From JABCYV01 sp963696025 (GTDB taxonomy: Bacteria > Acidobacteriota > Terriglobia > Terriglobales > Acidobacteriaceae), in assembly GCA_963696025.1 (NCBI GenBank), contig CAVOII010000014.1, positions 806,001-870,000 on the forward strand: a DNA stretch of 64,000 nucleotides. The letters are read 5' to 3'. The position numbers and the translations under genes were made by a program. Under the pieces are notes generated by a model. That model was given only the letters and a program-made list of their open reading frames with translations, was not told the origin of the DNA and searched no databases. Each line of letters begins with the position of its first letter. The first letter of the stretch is position 1. Positions 35,506 through 44,573 of this stretch are shown here, one piece after another.

Positions 35506-37140
35506 CTATGGCTCTGTTTTCGCACGGGAAGGAATGCGCACCAACACTGCTCCCACTGAAATTATCGCACACAGATAGGCGAACCAGTCTCCATGCCGGG
35601 TGTAAAACGTGGTTACGTTCGACAACGCGTAGGGGGCATCGAGGACAGTCCGGGCCTTTCGCGGTGCGCTGGCCACGATTCGACCATAAGGATCAATCAC
35701 AGCCGTGACGCCGGTGTTGGTGTCACGCAGCAGCCAGCGGTTGTTTTCCACGGCGCGCATGCGGGCCTGTTTCAGGTGCTGAGCGTAAGCGCCGCTGTCG
35801 CCATACCAACCATCGTTGGAGATATTCACGAACACCTGAGATCCGTTGGCCGCGAGTTGGCGCACTTCATCCGGAAAGATAGATTCGTAGCAGATGAAAA
35901 CTCCGAGTCGCTCTCCGCCGCCAGGCAGCGGCGCTCGCGATTCTCCCGGAGAAAAATCACCTACTTCTTTACTCAGGCCCCCTGCGAAGCCAAAAATGCC
36001 TTTGAAGGGCACGTATTCGCCGAATGGAACGAGATGCATCTTGTCGTAGCGGCCGACCCATTCCCCACGCGGGCCGACCAGCGCTGCGGAATTATACGAC
36101 TGAGTGGCTTGTTGGGGCGACTGGCCAGCGTTGCGGGTTCCCACACTTCCTACCAGGACCCAGGTTTGCGCCTGCCGGGCGATGCTGCTGACGGCTCCGC
36201 GAAAAATGGGATCGGTCGTGTAAAAGGGCGTCGGCGACTCCGGCCAAACGATCAAATCCGGGTGCTGTATTTGATGGGCCCCAGGATTCAGACTGATCCG
36301 GCCCAAATCGCTCAGGGTGTCGTCGAAATAATCCTTCGTCCACTCGGCGCCCTGAAGAATCGGGACATTGGCCTGCACCAAACGCGCTGAACGCTCGGTG
36401 GGAAGCGGTGGCGGGACAAGCCAGAGTCCGGCTTGCAGCACGACGGCCGAACCCAGGGCTGCGAGCAGGAGAAACTTGCGCTGCTCGCGCCGTATCAGAA
36501 AGGCCGCGGCCAAGGCCGCATTCACCACCATGATCTCAAACGAGAGACCATAAACGCCGGTGAACGTCGTCACATGCGCGAGAGGAATGTTGTCCACCTG
36601 CGTGGTCCCCAGCAGATCCCACGGAAATCCTGTGATCCGGGTACGAGCGAGTTCCACGAAAACCCACATCACCGGCGCCAGCAGCAGCGCCCGCCGGCTG
36701 AATGGACTGCTCCCCGCCAGCAGGCTGATCAACAGTCCGAAGACGCCGTGATAGATAGCCAGATACAAGCAGAAGAGAATCAGGATGCCAACCGCGGCGG
36801 GCGCGCTGACGCCGCCGTATTGCCACATGGTGTTGTAGATCCAGTAGCAGGTTCCGGCGTACCAGAGAACGCCGCACGAATAGGCCAGCAGAAATGCCTG
36901 CAGAGGACGCGCCGGCAGCAGTTTGATTCCCGCGCGGATCTGCAAAGTATCCGGCTGCCGCGCGCGCAACAGAGCAATCAGCAGTGGAGCAATCGCTATC
37001 CAGCCAAGGATATATAGATTGGGCAGGGGAAAGATCAGTATCTGCAATACTGCCGAGAGCGCGACCAGAAGCCAGGCACTCTTATCAATCTGACGCACAC
37101 CGCAAGAATAGCAAAGTGCTCCTGGTTGGAAAGGGGGCAT
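35506..37140 (-). CDS. lnt: Apolipoprotein N-acyltransferase
   Basis: Lnt adds the third acyl chain to bacterial lipoproteins in the inner membrane. The 544-residue protein has seven or eight membrane segments, then a periplasmic nitrilase-type domain (about 265-500) with catalytic residues in VWPESPTPF (Glu), GRYDKMHLVPFGEYVP (Lys) and VFICYESIFPD (Cys). The start is uncertain: a GTG at codon 15 would give a more compact N-terminus. It is followed without a gap by prfB. Confidence 0.95.
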   Translation of the reverse strand: MPPFQPGALCYSCGVRQIDKSAWLLVALSAVLQILIFPLPNLYILGWIAIAPLLIALLRARQPDTLQIRAGIKLLPARPLQAFLLAYSCGVLWYAGTCYWIYNTMWQYGGVSAPAAVGILILFCLYLAIYHGVFGLLISLLAGSSPFSRRALLLAPVMWVFVELARTRITGFPWDLLGTTQVDNIPLAHVTTFTGVYGLSFEIMVVNAALAAAFLIRREQRKFLLLAALGSAVVLQAGLWLVPPPLPTERSARLVQANVPILQGAEWTKDYFDDTLSDLGRISLNPGAHQIQHPDLIVWPESPTPFYTTDPIFRGAVSSIARQAQTWVLVGSVGTRNAGQSPQQATQSYNSAALVGPRGEWVGRYDKMHLVPFGEYVPFKGIFGFAGGLSKEVGDFSPGESRAPLPGGGERLGVFICYESIFPDEVRQLAANGSQVFVNISNDGWYGDSGAYAQHLKQARMRAVENNRWLLRDTNTGVTAVIDPYGRIVASAPRKARTVLDAPYALSNVTTFYTRHGDWFAYLCAIISVGAVLVRIPSRAKTEP

Positions 37141-37230
37141 CCCATCACCAGCGGGGCGAGGGATCTCGGGCGCAGATCACATGGTGTGGGGCGCCCCACG
37201 CGAGATCACGAGCACATGACAGATTCATCA

Positions 37231-37836
37231 TTACAGACTCAATCTTCCCCGCACAAATTCTGTGATTTCAGGTGTCACGTAGTTGGGAGGCTGAATTCGA
37301 AACACAGGACGCCCCGCCACAGGTTTCATTGAGACGCCATTCCACGTGGGCGCTGCGGCTTTCATCTCATGCCAAATAACGGCGTCAGCGCGATCGAGAA
37401 ACTCCTGGGCTGACCGTTTGAAATCCTCTGTCGCCGGATCGAGCACGGTGAGGTAAATGTCCGGGCGGATAAACTTCAGGATGCTGTTCGATTCCAAGAT
37501 GACGTTCCCAGATTCTGCCAATCGGCGGCGGATCGTGGGCATGGCTTCCGCGAGTCTTCCCTGCTCGGTCCTTACCCACCACGCGCGCGTCGCACCAGCC
37601 ACCAGAAAACGTGACGTATCAGATTCGCCAGAGCGATCTCTCTCTTCGGAGATAGCCCAGGTGTGATCTTCGGTGGCGCAGTGGCACGACTCTCCGTTCA
37701 TCGAGCAGACACCGTGCCCGTATTGCGTGATCTTCAGGGCGGTCCACTTGTATTCAGGCAGGGCCGCAATCAAGCCGGCGACCACGCTGGTTTTGCCAAC
37801 GCTGCGCGAATGTCCTCCGATGACAACGATTGCCAT
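37231..37836 (-). CDS. MobB-like P-loop NTPase of unknown function
   Basis: The 201-residue protein starts with a Walker A loop, VIGGHSRSVGKTS (about residues 5-17), in a context like MobB or related GTPases. A Cys cluster C-x6-C-x-C (VCSMNGESCHC) lies near residue 43 and could bind a metal or cluster. VILESNSILKFIRPDIYL near 112 and DAVIWHEM near 151 fit the core sheet. It starts directly after the lpxD stop codon, so the two are co-translated. I infer an NTP-dependent role but no pathway. Confidence 0.7.
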   Translation of the reverse strand: MAIVVIGGHSRSVGKTSVVAGLIAALPEYKWTALKITQYGHGVCSMNGESCHCATEDHTWAISEERDRSGESDTSRFLVAGATRAWWVRTEQGRLAEAMPTIRRRLAESGNVILESNSILKFIRPDIYLTVLDPATEDFKRSAQEFLDRADAVIWHEMKAAAPTWNGVSMKPVAGRPVFRIQPPNYVTPEITEFVRGRLSL

Positions 37837-38835
37837 TTACTCTCTCTTCGCCAACCGCGACAACTTCGCCAGCTGTCTCAAGTATTCGCGAAGCGGACGC
37901 GCCGGCGTTCCCCAGAATGCAACTCCCTTGCCGCGCAATATCTTGTGGGATGGAACTCCAGCTTGCGCTCCGATCAGTGCGCCTTCTTCAACGCGCACGT
38001 GTTCCGCGATGCCCACCTGGCCTCCCATTATGACGTTCTTCTCAATCACCACACTGCCGGAGAGTCCAGTTTGCGCCGCAATCACTACATCTTCCCCGAT
38101 CTGACAGTTGTGACCGATGTGCACCAGATTGTCGATCTTGACGCCACGACCGATCCGAGTAGTCTCTAACGCGCCGCGGTCCACCGTCGTGTTGGCCCCA
38201 ATCTCAACATCATCGCCGATCTCCAGGCGTCCCACCTGGGGAAACTTCTCGTACCGGCCCTCAGGGTTGCGCACGTAGCCGAAGCCATCGCTGCCGAGCA
38301 CCGCTCCCGCGTGGACAATTACGCGGTCGCCAAGACGTGCACCCGCATAAACGGTGACATTCGGATACAGCTCACAGTCACGTCCGATGTTCGCGTGTGC
38401 GCCGATCACGCATCCGGCGCCTATCCAGGTGTTTTCACCGATCTCTGTGCTCTCTCCGATGACCACTCGCGCTTCGACCTTCAGGCTCTTCGCCAAGCGC
38501 GCAGAGGGATCCACAATTGCGCTGGGATGAATCCCGGACCGACGTTCGAGCGGCGGACAGAGAAGCCGCGCTGCTCGGGCGAATGCCAGCCGAGGCTGAG
38601 TGGCAACGATCAGAGGCTTGGCGCATGGCTTCTGAGCGGCAAATTCTCCCGCAATCACCGCCGAAGCACCTGATGCCAAAGCTAGAGCCAGGTTCTTTTC
38701 ATCTTCAACAAAGACCAGATCGCCCGACGAAGCCGACCGTATGCTCGAAACCCCACTCAATACTGCCTCGCCGTCCCCTACGACGCGTGCCTGCACCGAC
38801 TCGGACACCGCTCGTACACTGCTTTTCGTGATCAT
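37837..38835 (-). CDS. lpxD: UDP-3-O-acylglucosamine N-acyltransferase LpxD
   Basis: LpxD adds the second 3-hydroxyacyl chain in lipid A synthesis. The 332-residue protein has an N-terminal uridine-binding domain (about 1-100) and a left-handed beta helix of hexapeptide repeats. In the helix, HAGAVLGSDGFGYV lies near 165 and DNLVHIGHNCQIGEDVVIAAQTGLSGS near 232, with the catalytic His in HIGHNC. A C-terminal helix ends in an LREYLRQL motif. It is the first gene of a pair with the P-loop NTPase. Confidence 0.96.
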   Translation of the reverse strand: MITKSSVRAVSESVQARVVGDGEAVLSGVSSIRSASSGDLVFVEDEKNLALALASGASAVIAGEFAAQKPCAKPLIVATQPRLAFARAARLLCPPLERRSGIHPSAIVDPSARLAKSLKVEARVVIGESTEIGENTWIGAGCVIGAHANIGRDCELYPNVTVYAGARLGDRVIVHAGAVLGSDGFGYVRNPEGRYEKFPQVGRLEIGDDVEIGANTTVDRGALETTRIGRGVKIDNLVHIGHNCQIGEDVVIAAQTGLSGSVVIEKNVIMGGQVGIAEHVRVEEGALIGAQAGVPSHKILRGKGVAFWGTPARPLREYLRQLAKLSRLAKRE

Positions 38836-38896
38836 TGCACCTTTGTATACGCTCGGGGAGGGAAAGGAAAGCCGAGCCTGGGGCTAGAATGGTGAT

Positions 38897-39040
38897 ATGG
38901 AGCGCAAGATCTTCTGGATCAGCTTCACCGTGCTGGGCCTGGCCGCTGATTTTGTCTTTCCGCTTTGGTGGGCCCTGGCCGCCACCATCCCGATTATTTT
39001 TGTGAGTTGGTGGATCGCCTATCGCAGCGACTGGTTTTAA
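38897..39040 (+). CDS. Small hydrophobic membrane protein
   Basis: A 47-codon ATG-to-TAA frame encodes MERKIFWISFTVLG and two hydrophobic stretches, ending YRSDWF. It is divergent from lpxD and lies in the lpxD-side intergenic gap. The composition is typical of small single- or double-span inner-membrane proteins. The ribosome-binding site is weak, so the call is modest. Confidence 0.5.
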   Translation: MERKIFWISFTVLGLAADFVFPLWWALAATIPIIFVSWWIAYRSDWF

Positions 39041-39244
39041 GAATAGGGCTCGCACTTTACGCCATTGGGGGTTGTTGATGTGATATCGCCATTCCACGAA
39101 CAACCACTACCGGCTTAAGGGGCTAATTCAGCCTCTGGCTCATCGGCCGAGCGCAAGATTCGATAATAAAGCGCACCACAAGAGATAACCTCATTCCTGT
39201 AGGGACTCAGCCTATCATTCCTAAGAACAATCAGCAGGAGGCAC

Positions 39245-39430
39245 ATGGCAGCGAATCAGGTAGTGCTTTACTTCGACAAGCAGGAGGATGCTTTGCTTTT
39301 CACCCTGGCTGCCAGTTCGGTTATGTCAGCGGAAGGGCCGGTCCGCAGCAGCGACGCGGTGGTCAAGGTTGCGGAGGAAATTTGCAAAGCCAGTCGAATC
39401 ACGGCCGAGGGTGTTCTGAACATCACATGA
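39245..39430 (+). CDS. Small hypothetical protein, coupled to a CHASE3 protein
   Basis: The 61-residue protein has no recognised domain. AGGAGG stands four bases before the ATG, and its stop overlaps the CHASE3-protein start as ATGA, which argues that it is real and co-translated. Its sequence (VVLYFDKQEDALLFTLAASSVM) is soluble and short; a regulatory partner role is possible. Confidence 0.6.
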   Translation: MAANQVVLYFDKQEDALLFTLAASSVMSAEGPVRSSDAVVKVAEEICKASRITAEGVLNIT

Positions 39431-40344
39431 AGGATGGCACACTTAAGATGATTCGAAAAGCTGCGCTGCAAGTCGGGACTCTTGCTCTACTCGCACTCAT
39501 CGCATGGAACGCATATCTCGCTGTCAAACATTTAAAACAGATGAAGAGAATTGCTGCGCTCACACTGGAAAGCTCCATGATTCAGGCAAACATCTCCGCC
39601 GTCCTGAGAGACTTGACCGATATGGAAACAGGTCAGCGCGGATACCTGTTAACCGATGACCCTTCGTACTTACAGCCCTACACTGACGCGAAGGGCAGGA
39701 TCGGAACCGATTTTGCCGGCCTGCGAGCAGGGTTAGCTACTCGAGCGGAGCACGAACGCTCCCGGGTGTCGCAGCTCGAGTCACTGGCTAACTCAAAGCA
39801 AGCTGAGATGGAGCGCTCCATTAGTTTGCGTCAACAGGGGTATCGCCACCGCGCATTCATGCTGGTGGATTCAAACGAAGGAGCGGAGTACATGGATAGA
39901 GCTCGCGGTCTCCTGTCTTCGCTATCCGTGGCGGAGGCCCGCAACTTCGCGAGATTCGACAGAGACAGCAATGTCAGCCGCAGCAAGGCCTTAGTAGAAA
40001 CCGTTGTTGTCAATTCATGTCTGCTCGTACTGACAGCATGTCTGTTTGGACTCCTCCGCTACCACGGGCAAGCGCTTGAACAGGAAGCTGCTAACAGCAG
40101 ACAAGAGCTGGCCATGCGGGATTTGCAGCTAAACAAACTAACGTTTGCCCTTTCCAACCAAGCCCGCTCCAAGACTTCTGCCATAGAGGCGAACGCCCGC
40201 CTGTTGCTAGACAACTACGGGGGATTTCTACCAAGGCAAGGCCACGAATATGCGGAGCAGATAAAGGAAGCATCGGCAGAAATGGAGCAACTCCGACAAG
40301 ACTTAGTTGCCAGCCCCGGCTCCAGCGATGAGAAGGCCGCTTAG
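39427..40344 (+). CDS. CHASE3 membrane protein with a HisKA-like tail and no ATPase
   Basis: The 305-residue protein has a membrane segment (about 12-32), a CHASE3 periplasmic sensor (about 42-180, with DLTDMETGQRGYLLTDDPSYL), a second membrane segment (about 200-220), a coil, and a tail (about 245-300) that resembles the dimerisation helices of phytochrome-type kinases (LNKLTFALSNQARSK then LLLDNYGGFLPRQGHEYAEQI). The expected phospho-His is replaced (SNQAR) and no ATPase domain follows. It may be a signalling adaptor rather than a kinase. The ATG overlaps the preceding stop. Confidence 0.75.
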   Translation: MKDGTLKMIRKAALQVGTLALLALIAWNAYLAVKHLKQMKRIAALTLESSMIQANISAVLRDLTDMETGQRGYLLTDDPSYLQPYTDAKGRIGTDFAGLRAGLATRAEHERSRVSQLESLANSKQAEMERSISLRQQGYRHRAFMLVDSNEGAEYMDRARGLLSSLSVAEARNFARFDRDSNVSRSKALVETVVVNSCLLVLTACLFGLLRYHGQALEQEAANSRQELAMRDLQLNKLTFALSNQARSKTSAIEANARLLLDNYGGFLPRQGHEYAEQIKEASAEMEQLRQDLVASPGSSDEKAA

Positions 40345-40385
40345 CGGTTAGTGGTGTAAACGCCTGGCGCCGTTCCTCTGGGTGC

Positions 40386-40416
40386 CCCATGTCTCGCGTC
40401 TTTTGCGAGACGTGGG
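40386..40416. repeat. Intergenic hairpin repeat, possible bidirectional terminator
   Basis: CCCATGTCTCGC pairs with GCGAGACGTGGG across a T-rich loop in a 12-base stem with one G-T pair. It lies between convergent genes, so it could stop transcription in either direction. I associate the form (tgcccca...cgcg-ttttgcg...tgggac) with a common acidobacterial intergenic repeat. Confidence 0.5.
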
Positions 40417-40506
40417 ACTTCCTTATCCTTGCGGGCCCCAGCGCCGTCTGAAACGACGCTAACTGTTGGAATATTGCGATTTCACCAATAACACTCCCGT
40501 GACAGG

Positions 40507-41406
40507 CTAATACAGCCCGGGTTCTCCCGGCGGACGCGTCTTCCAGCGCCGATGCACCCATAGCCACTGATCGGGATAGCGCCGTACGTAATCCTCAATA
40601 ACTTTGGTGAACAGGGCGGTATTGGCAATGATGTCGGCATCGTCATCGCCGCTTCGGACTAGGTTAACAGCCGGATCAAAACGAAGACGGTATTTTCGCA
40701 GTTCCGGGTCCCAAATGGTGAATCCGGGGACGACAGCCGCATCGGTGCGCATCGCAATCCTCGCCATTCCGCTGGCCGTGCACGCCGGAATGCCGAAGAA
40801 GTCCACGAACAGCCCCTGCGGTGGAGTCATGTTGGTGTCCATGAGGATGCCCACGGTTTCTCCCGCTTTCATGGCCGAGAGCAATCCGCGGACGTTATCG
40901 TCTTTGTCGATCATCTGGTTCCCATGCATGGTGCGGTAGCGGCGAGTCATGCGGTCGAGGTAGACATTGTCCAAAGGACGCATCACCACGTTCAGAGGAT
41001 GTCCGTAGAGAGAATGAGCAAAGGCTGAGAGCTCCCACCCCCCCAGGTGTGCGGTGAGAAAAAGCACTCCCTTGCCGCGCGCCAGCGCATGCTCGAAATT
41101 CTCAAAGCCCTCGTACACCACAACTTGGGAAACGTTCTGGCGCGTGTAGGTCGGGAACAGGCATACCTCGGCTAGCTGCCGACCGAATGAAGTGAACACA
41201 CCTCGTAAAATCCGGGTGCGCTCGCGCGGAGTTTTTTCTGGGAATGCTAGCGCCAGATTGCGCGCGCCGACATGCCGCAGGCGAACGTGCAGAACATAAA
41301 CCGTCCAGCCAAGCCCAATGGCCGCCGCCCGCGCCACAGGACGGGGCAGAGCGCCCACAAATTTGACGATCAGCCACGCAAGTGCGTACTCAAGTCGCTG
41401 ACGCAT
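40507..41406 (-). CDS. LpxL/HtrB-family lipid A acyltransferase
   Basis: The 299-residue protein has an N-terminal hydrophobic region and the lysophospholipid-acyltransferase motifs: the catalytic HLGGWE (H-x4-E) near residue 119, VVMRPLDN near 140 and GILMDTNMTPPQGLFVDFFG near 186. It acylates lipid A or a similar lipid, with the chain unknown. It stands alone, and its own stretch of DNA is bounded by repeats on both sides. Confidence 0.92.
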   Translation of the reverse strand: MRQRLEYALAWLIVKFVGALPRPVARAAAIGLGWTVYVLHVRLRHVGARNLALAFPEKTPRERTRILRGVFTSFGRQLAEVCLFPTYTRQNVSQVVVYEGFENFEHALARGKGVLFLTAHLGGWELSAFAHSLYGHPLNVVMRPLDNVYLDRMTRRYRTMHGNQMIDKDDNVRGLLSAMKAGETVGILMDTNMTPPQGLFVDFFGIPACTASGMARIAMRTDAAVVPGFTIWDPELRKYRLRFDPAVNLVRSGDDDADIIANTALFTKVIEDYVRRYPDQWLWVHRRWKTRPPGEPGLY

Positions 41407-41478
41407 GTAGGGACTGGTGACGGTAGCACCCGGAAAAATTCTCTGTCAAACTTCTGTCGCCAGAAGCCAGACGATCGT

Positions 41479-41596
41479 TGTCATGCTGAGCGAACGTTGC
41501 CTGTCGCTTTGCGGCAGGCCAGGACAGCCGAAGCATCCCTACTCCTCAATTCCCTTGCCGGGAATAGGGATCCCTCACTCCGCTCGGGATGACAAC
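41479..41596. repeat. Intergenic repeat with imperfect terminal inverted repeats
   Basis: The 118-base unit begins TTGTCATGCTGAGCG and ends CGCTCGGGATGACAA, a 15-base inverted pair with three mismatches. The same TGTCATGCTGAGCG end recurs, reversed, near 52200. It lies in a gap between two minus-strand genes and carries no reading frame, which fits a small non-coding or MITE-like repeat. Confidence 0.5.
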
Positions 41597-41600
41597 AAGA

Positions 41601-42296
41601 TTATTTGCTCGATGCTGATTTGGCCCACTTGGCTAAGGTATTGAGAAATGGATAAGCGCCCGCCGGAGAATCAATCTGGCCGGTTAGCGATGTCTTGAAC
41701 GGTACCATGCGGCCATAGAATTCTCTGGTGCTGTCTTTGTCCTGGTCGACCACGGCGCCACTCAGCGCGAGGCCGGCGAAAACACCCCGCGCCCGGGAAT
41801 AACTTAGAACCTGCGCGCGCAGTTTCCAGTCCGTGTCCGCGGAGGCGTGACGACCCACCGGACCCGCCGCAACGCTGGCGTCAGCGCCAAGCTTAAACTT
41901 GCTGGAGAGCAGACTCTTCATGCCGTTCTCATTCATAATGAGCATGACGAGGTCCACTGCCTGGCCGCCAATCTGAAGCCCGAAGCTACCGCCCTTCACT
42001 GCGAAGAACGCCGGCGCGCTCCAACCTTTAGTCGTCCGGCAACTCGCCACTCCGCGTCCATAGCGTGCTCCAACAATGAATCCGCCGTTAAGCATCGACG
42101 GAACCACAGCCACGCACTCGGCTGATCCGAGCACTTCTTCGGGAATGCCCTGGTCGGGGGCGGATTCGATTTCATCCAGAACTGTAGCTGCCTCCTTCAC
42201 ACGGTCCACAGCCTTGCCGTCTTTGGCTTTCTCATCAGCCGCGAACGCACCCGCGGCGAGACAGGTGACTACCCACAGAAGTAGAAGTCGCTTCAT
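41601..42296 (-). CDS. Secreted SYLF/YSC84-type lipid-binding protein
   Basis: The 231-residue protein has a signal peptide (about 1-19) and a SYLF domain: VAVVPSMLNGGFIVGARYGRGV near 62, WSAPAFFAVKGGSFGLQIGGQAVDLV near 92, LGADASVAAGPVGR near 136 and LRAQVLSYSRARGVFAGLALSGAVVDQD near 160. SYLF proteins bind phosphoinositides in eukaryotes; the bacterial role is not established. Confidence 0.92.
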   Translation of the reverse strand: MKRLLLLWVVTCLAAGAFAADEKAKDGKAVDRVKEAATVLDEIESAPDQGIPEEVLGSAECVAVVPSMLNGGFIVGARYGRGVASCRTTKGWSAPAFFAVKGGSFGLQIGGQAVDLVMLIMNENGMKSLLSSKFKLGADASVAAGPVGRHASADTDWKLRAQVLSYSRARGVFAGLALSGAVVDQDKDSTREFYGRMVPFKTSLTGQIDSPAGAYPFLNTLAKWAKSASSK

Positions 42297-42594
42297 TTCT
42301 CCTCGGCTTTCCTGAATTCAGATTTTCCTGGGAATCAAATGCTTCTGATTCTAAAGGATTCGGGCAAGAAGAGAATGGTTGGTTACCCACGAAGGCAGTT
42401 CTACGGGAATTGGAGAATTTTACCGGTGGTTTTAGGGGACAAAAAAAATCGGGGCCGGCAGTGGTGACCCTAAATCTCCACTCCCAACCCCGTCTCCCAG
42501 GTTCTGTGGTAGGTGAGGGGAGTATGAAGCAGGGTCAGAAAGCCAACAAGATTACGCAGGGTCATTGTCCTAAAGTAACCAGTGGAAAAGGCTC

Positions 42595-43269
42595 TCACTT
42601 CGCCGTAACCAGCGAGTGCGTGATGGCGTGCACGGAGAGCGCGATCCGGTTCTGCACTCCGACTTTACGCATCAACTTCGCCACGTGGGCCTTTACTGTG
42701 CGTTCCTCAATGCCCAACGCAGAGCCGATTTCCTTATTGGAGCGGCCCGCCACCAGCATCTCCAGTACTTCCTTTTCCCGATCCGTAAAGGTAACGCGGC
42801 CCGCAGGAAAAACACGTCCCGGCGCCGAGCTCACCCGCTCGATAAACATGGACAGAACGTGCCGAGGCGCCCACACCGATCCTTGGTTGACGACGCGGAT
42901 GGCCTGCACAAACTCGGTGGGCGAGGCGGCCTCATCCACATAACCCTTAGCGCCTGACGCGATGGCCTTGAGAATGGTCTCTTCGTCCACTCCAGAGCCG
43001 GTCACAATGATCCGCAGGTCCGGCCGCGTGGCCTTAAAGCTGGCCATCAAATCGAACAGGTTATGCCCGCTGCGGTTACCCAGCAGGATCAGATCGATGT
43101 CCGGCAGCGTGCTAATGTCGGGAAGCGAGGCGGAGATCAGTTCGAAATCCGGTTCAGAGTCGAACAGAGCTCGAAATCCCACGAACCGCAGGGGATCGCT
43201 TTCCACCACGGCGATACGAATGGGCGTCTTCTTGGCCGGTGCAGCTTTCATTGCGGTCGCAGCCTTCAT
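42595..43269 (-). CDS. LuxR-type regulator with a receiver domain lacking its phosphorylation site
   Basis: The 224-residue protein has a receiver-like N-terminal domain and a NarL-type helix-turn-helix (about 158-218, FTDREKEVLEMLVAGRSNKEIGSALGI then VKAHVAKLM). The receiver keeps VVESD, but the phosphoacceptor position reads LILLGNRSG (Gly, no Asp) and the conserved Lys position reads GYVDEA. So it probably does not respond to phosphorylation. It stands alone, with no kinase nearby. Confidence 0.9.
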   Translation of the reverse strand: MKAATAMKAAPAKKTPIRIAVVESDPLRFVGFRALFDSEPDFELISASLPDISTLPDIDLILLGNRSGHNLFDLMASFKATRPDLRIIVTGSGVDEETILKAIASGAKGYVDEAASPTEFVQAIRVVNQGSVWAPRHVLSMFIERVSSAPGRVFPAGRVTFTDREKEVLEMLVAGRSNKEIGSALGIEERTVKAHVAKLMRKVGVQNRIALSVHAITHSLVTAK

Positions 43270-43397
43270 AAGGGTTTGCCTAGTCGAGTAGCTGCCGTTA
43301 GCATAGACGCAATCCCGACCCGATGAAAAGCTCTGTAAGGGATTGGAAATTACGGGGGTAACATGCTAAAAGTTCGGCCTAGGCTGGGGAAGAACTC

Positions 43398-43829
43398 ATG
43401 AAATCAGGGTATGGAACGATAGCCAGGTGGATCGCTGCTCTGGCGATTGCCGGGGTATCCCTGGCCACCGCACAGAGTACCTATCAACCCAAGTTTAAGG
43501 GGGACCCGGCGCGTTCGGAATCCGAGGCCGCCGCTCTCGGCTATATGCGGACAGTTTTGCGGGCACAGAGGGAATATCAGAAAAAGAATGGCAAATATGC
43601 CGCCACGCTGGCCGACCTGGTGCACACTGGTTCTTTCACCCGCCGTATGGTGAATCCCGAACGTGGAGACTACGCCGCCAGTTTCCGGTCCCACAAAGAC
43701 GGTTTCCAACTCACGCTGACGCCCAAGCAACTCGATGCCCAGCATCGGTCTTTTTATGCTGAGGAGGATGGTGTGATCCACGCCGACGAGGAAAAAGCCG
43801 CAGACGCGGACTCGCCAAAAGTGAAGTAA
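43398..43829 (+). CDS. Exported pilin-like hypothetical protein
   Basis: The 143-residue protein has a signal peptide (about 1-25, ending ATAQS) and a helix (ESEAAALGYMRTVLRAQREYQKKNGKYAATLADL) like the N-terminal region and loop of type II/IV pseudopilins, although it lacks the prepilin-peptidase G-F-x4-E site. The C-terminal segment SFYAEEDGVIHAD resembles minor pilin-like proteins of Acidobacteria. Function unknown. Confidence 0.7.
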   Translation: MKSGYGTIARWIAALAIAGVSLATAQSTYQPKFKGDPARSESEAAALGYMRTVLRAQREYQKKNGKYAATLADLVHTGSFTRRMVNPERGDYAASFRSHKDGFQLTLTPKQLDAQHRSFYAEEDGVIHADEEKAADADSPKVK

Positions 43830-43853
43830 AGTTAGCGCGAGCGGTCGACCTAT

Positions 43854-44573
43854 TTATGAGACGGTTGTAATCTCCACCGCCTTACCATCTCGATAGGTAA
43901 CGCGGAGAGGTTTGCCACCGTTGGGATAGTTCACGGTCTTCACGTCGGGATTATCCGAGCGCTGCGGAATCCCCATCCCGACCGCGAAGTCCGCCTGGAT
44001 TTCGTTCATCCCCGGCTTGACCTCGTGTCGTTCGATGGCATCCCACACGTCGGCCGGCCAATGTTTATAAAGCTGGTGTGGATCCTCGATGTAGAGCATC
44101 TCGTCGGAGTAAATCTGGAAATTGTTCGCCCTGACTGAGCCAATGGGAAAGGCATAGGTCTTGCCGTCTTTCTCGAAAACGGCCATGACTTGCCGCTGAT
44201 CGGGCGAACCCGGAGTTAGGTCGGTCACGACCTCTCGAATCTGCAGCTCTTCGATGGGAAGCAGCAGTCCAGCCTCGTGCGAGAAGTCAGTGCGATGCGA
44301 TTTAGCGTCGTATGGATAGCAGGTGTAACGATAGCCTTCCTTGACCCATACCGGTTGCTGGGTCAGTTGCCGGGCAGATTTAAGATCATACGGATAAAAT
44401 TTCTTGGGTGTAACGTAGTAGTCCGGGTTTAGCGGCGAAGCTTGTATCTCAATTCGCCCCGTCTTCGCGGCATGGCGCTGATAGAGGATGTACCCAGTGC
44501 GCGCGGCCGTCAGAACGATTGCCGCCACCAGCGCGATCTGAATCTTCTTCTTGAGTTCCGGGGTCATTGCCAT
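43854..44573 (-). CDS. Hypothetical protein with one N-terminal membrane anchor
   Basis: I do not recognise this 239-residue protein. A membrane segment (about 12-30) follows KKKIQ, and the rest is predicted to be extracytoplasmic: DLKSARQLTQQPVWVKEGYRYTCYPYD near 63 and VWDAIERHEVKPGMNEIQADFAVGMG near 172. It converges with the pilin-like gene. Confidence 0.65.
   Translation of the reverse strand: MAMTPELKKKIQIALVAAIVLTAARTGYILYQRHAAKTGRIEIQASPLNPDYYVTPKKFYPYDLKSARQLTQQPVWVKEGYRYTCYPYDAKSHRTDFSHEAGLLLPIEELQIREVVTDLTPGSPDQRQVMAVFEKDGKTYAFPIGSVRANNFQIYSDEMLYIEDPHQLYKHWPADVWDAIERHEVKPGMNEIQADFAVGMGIPQRSDNPDVKTVNYPNGGKPLRVTYRDGKAVEITTVS

Noticed and set aside
42410..42943. A long plus-strand frame over the LuxR-type regulator gene
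   Set aside because: It runs antisense to a clear regulator gene and shows no domain. It is a shadow frame.
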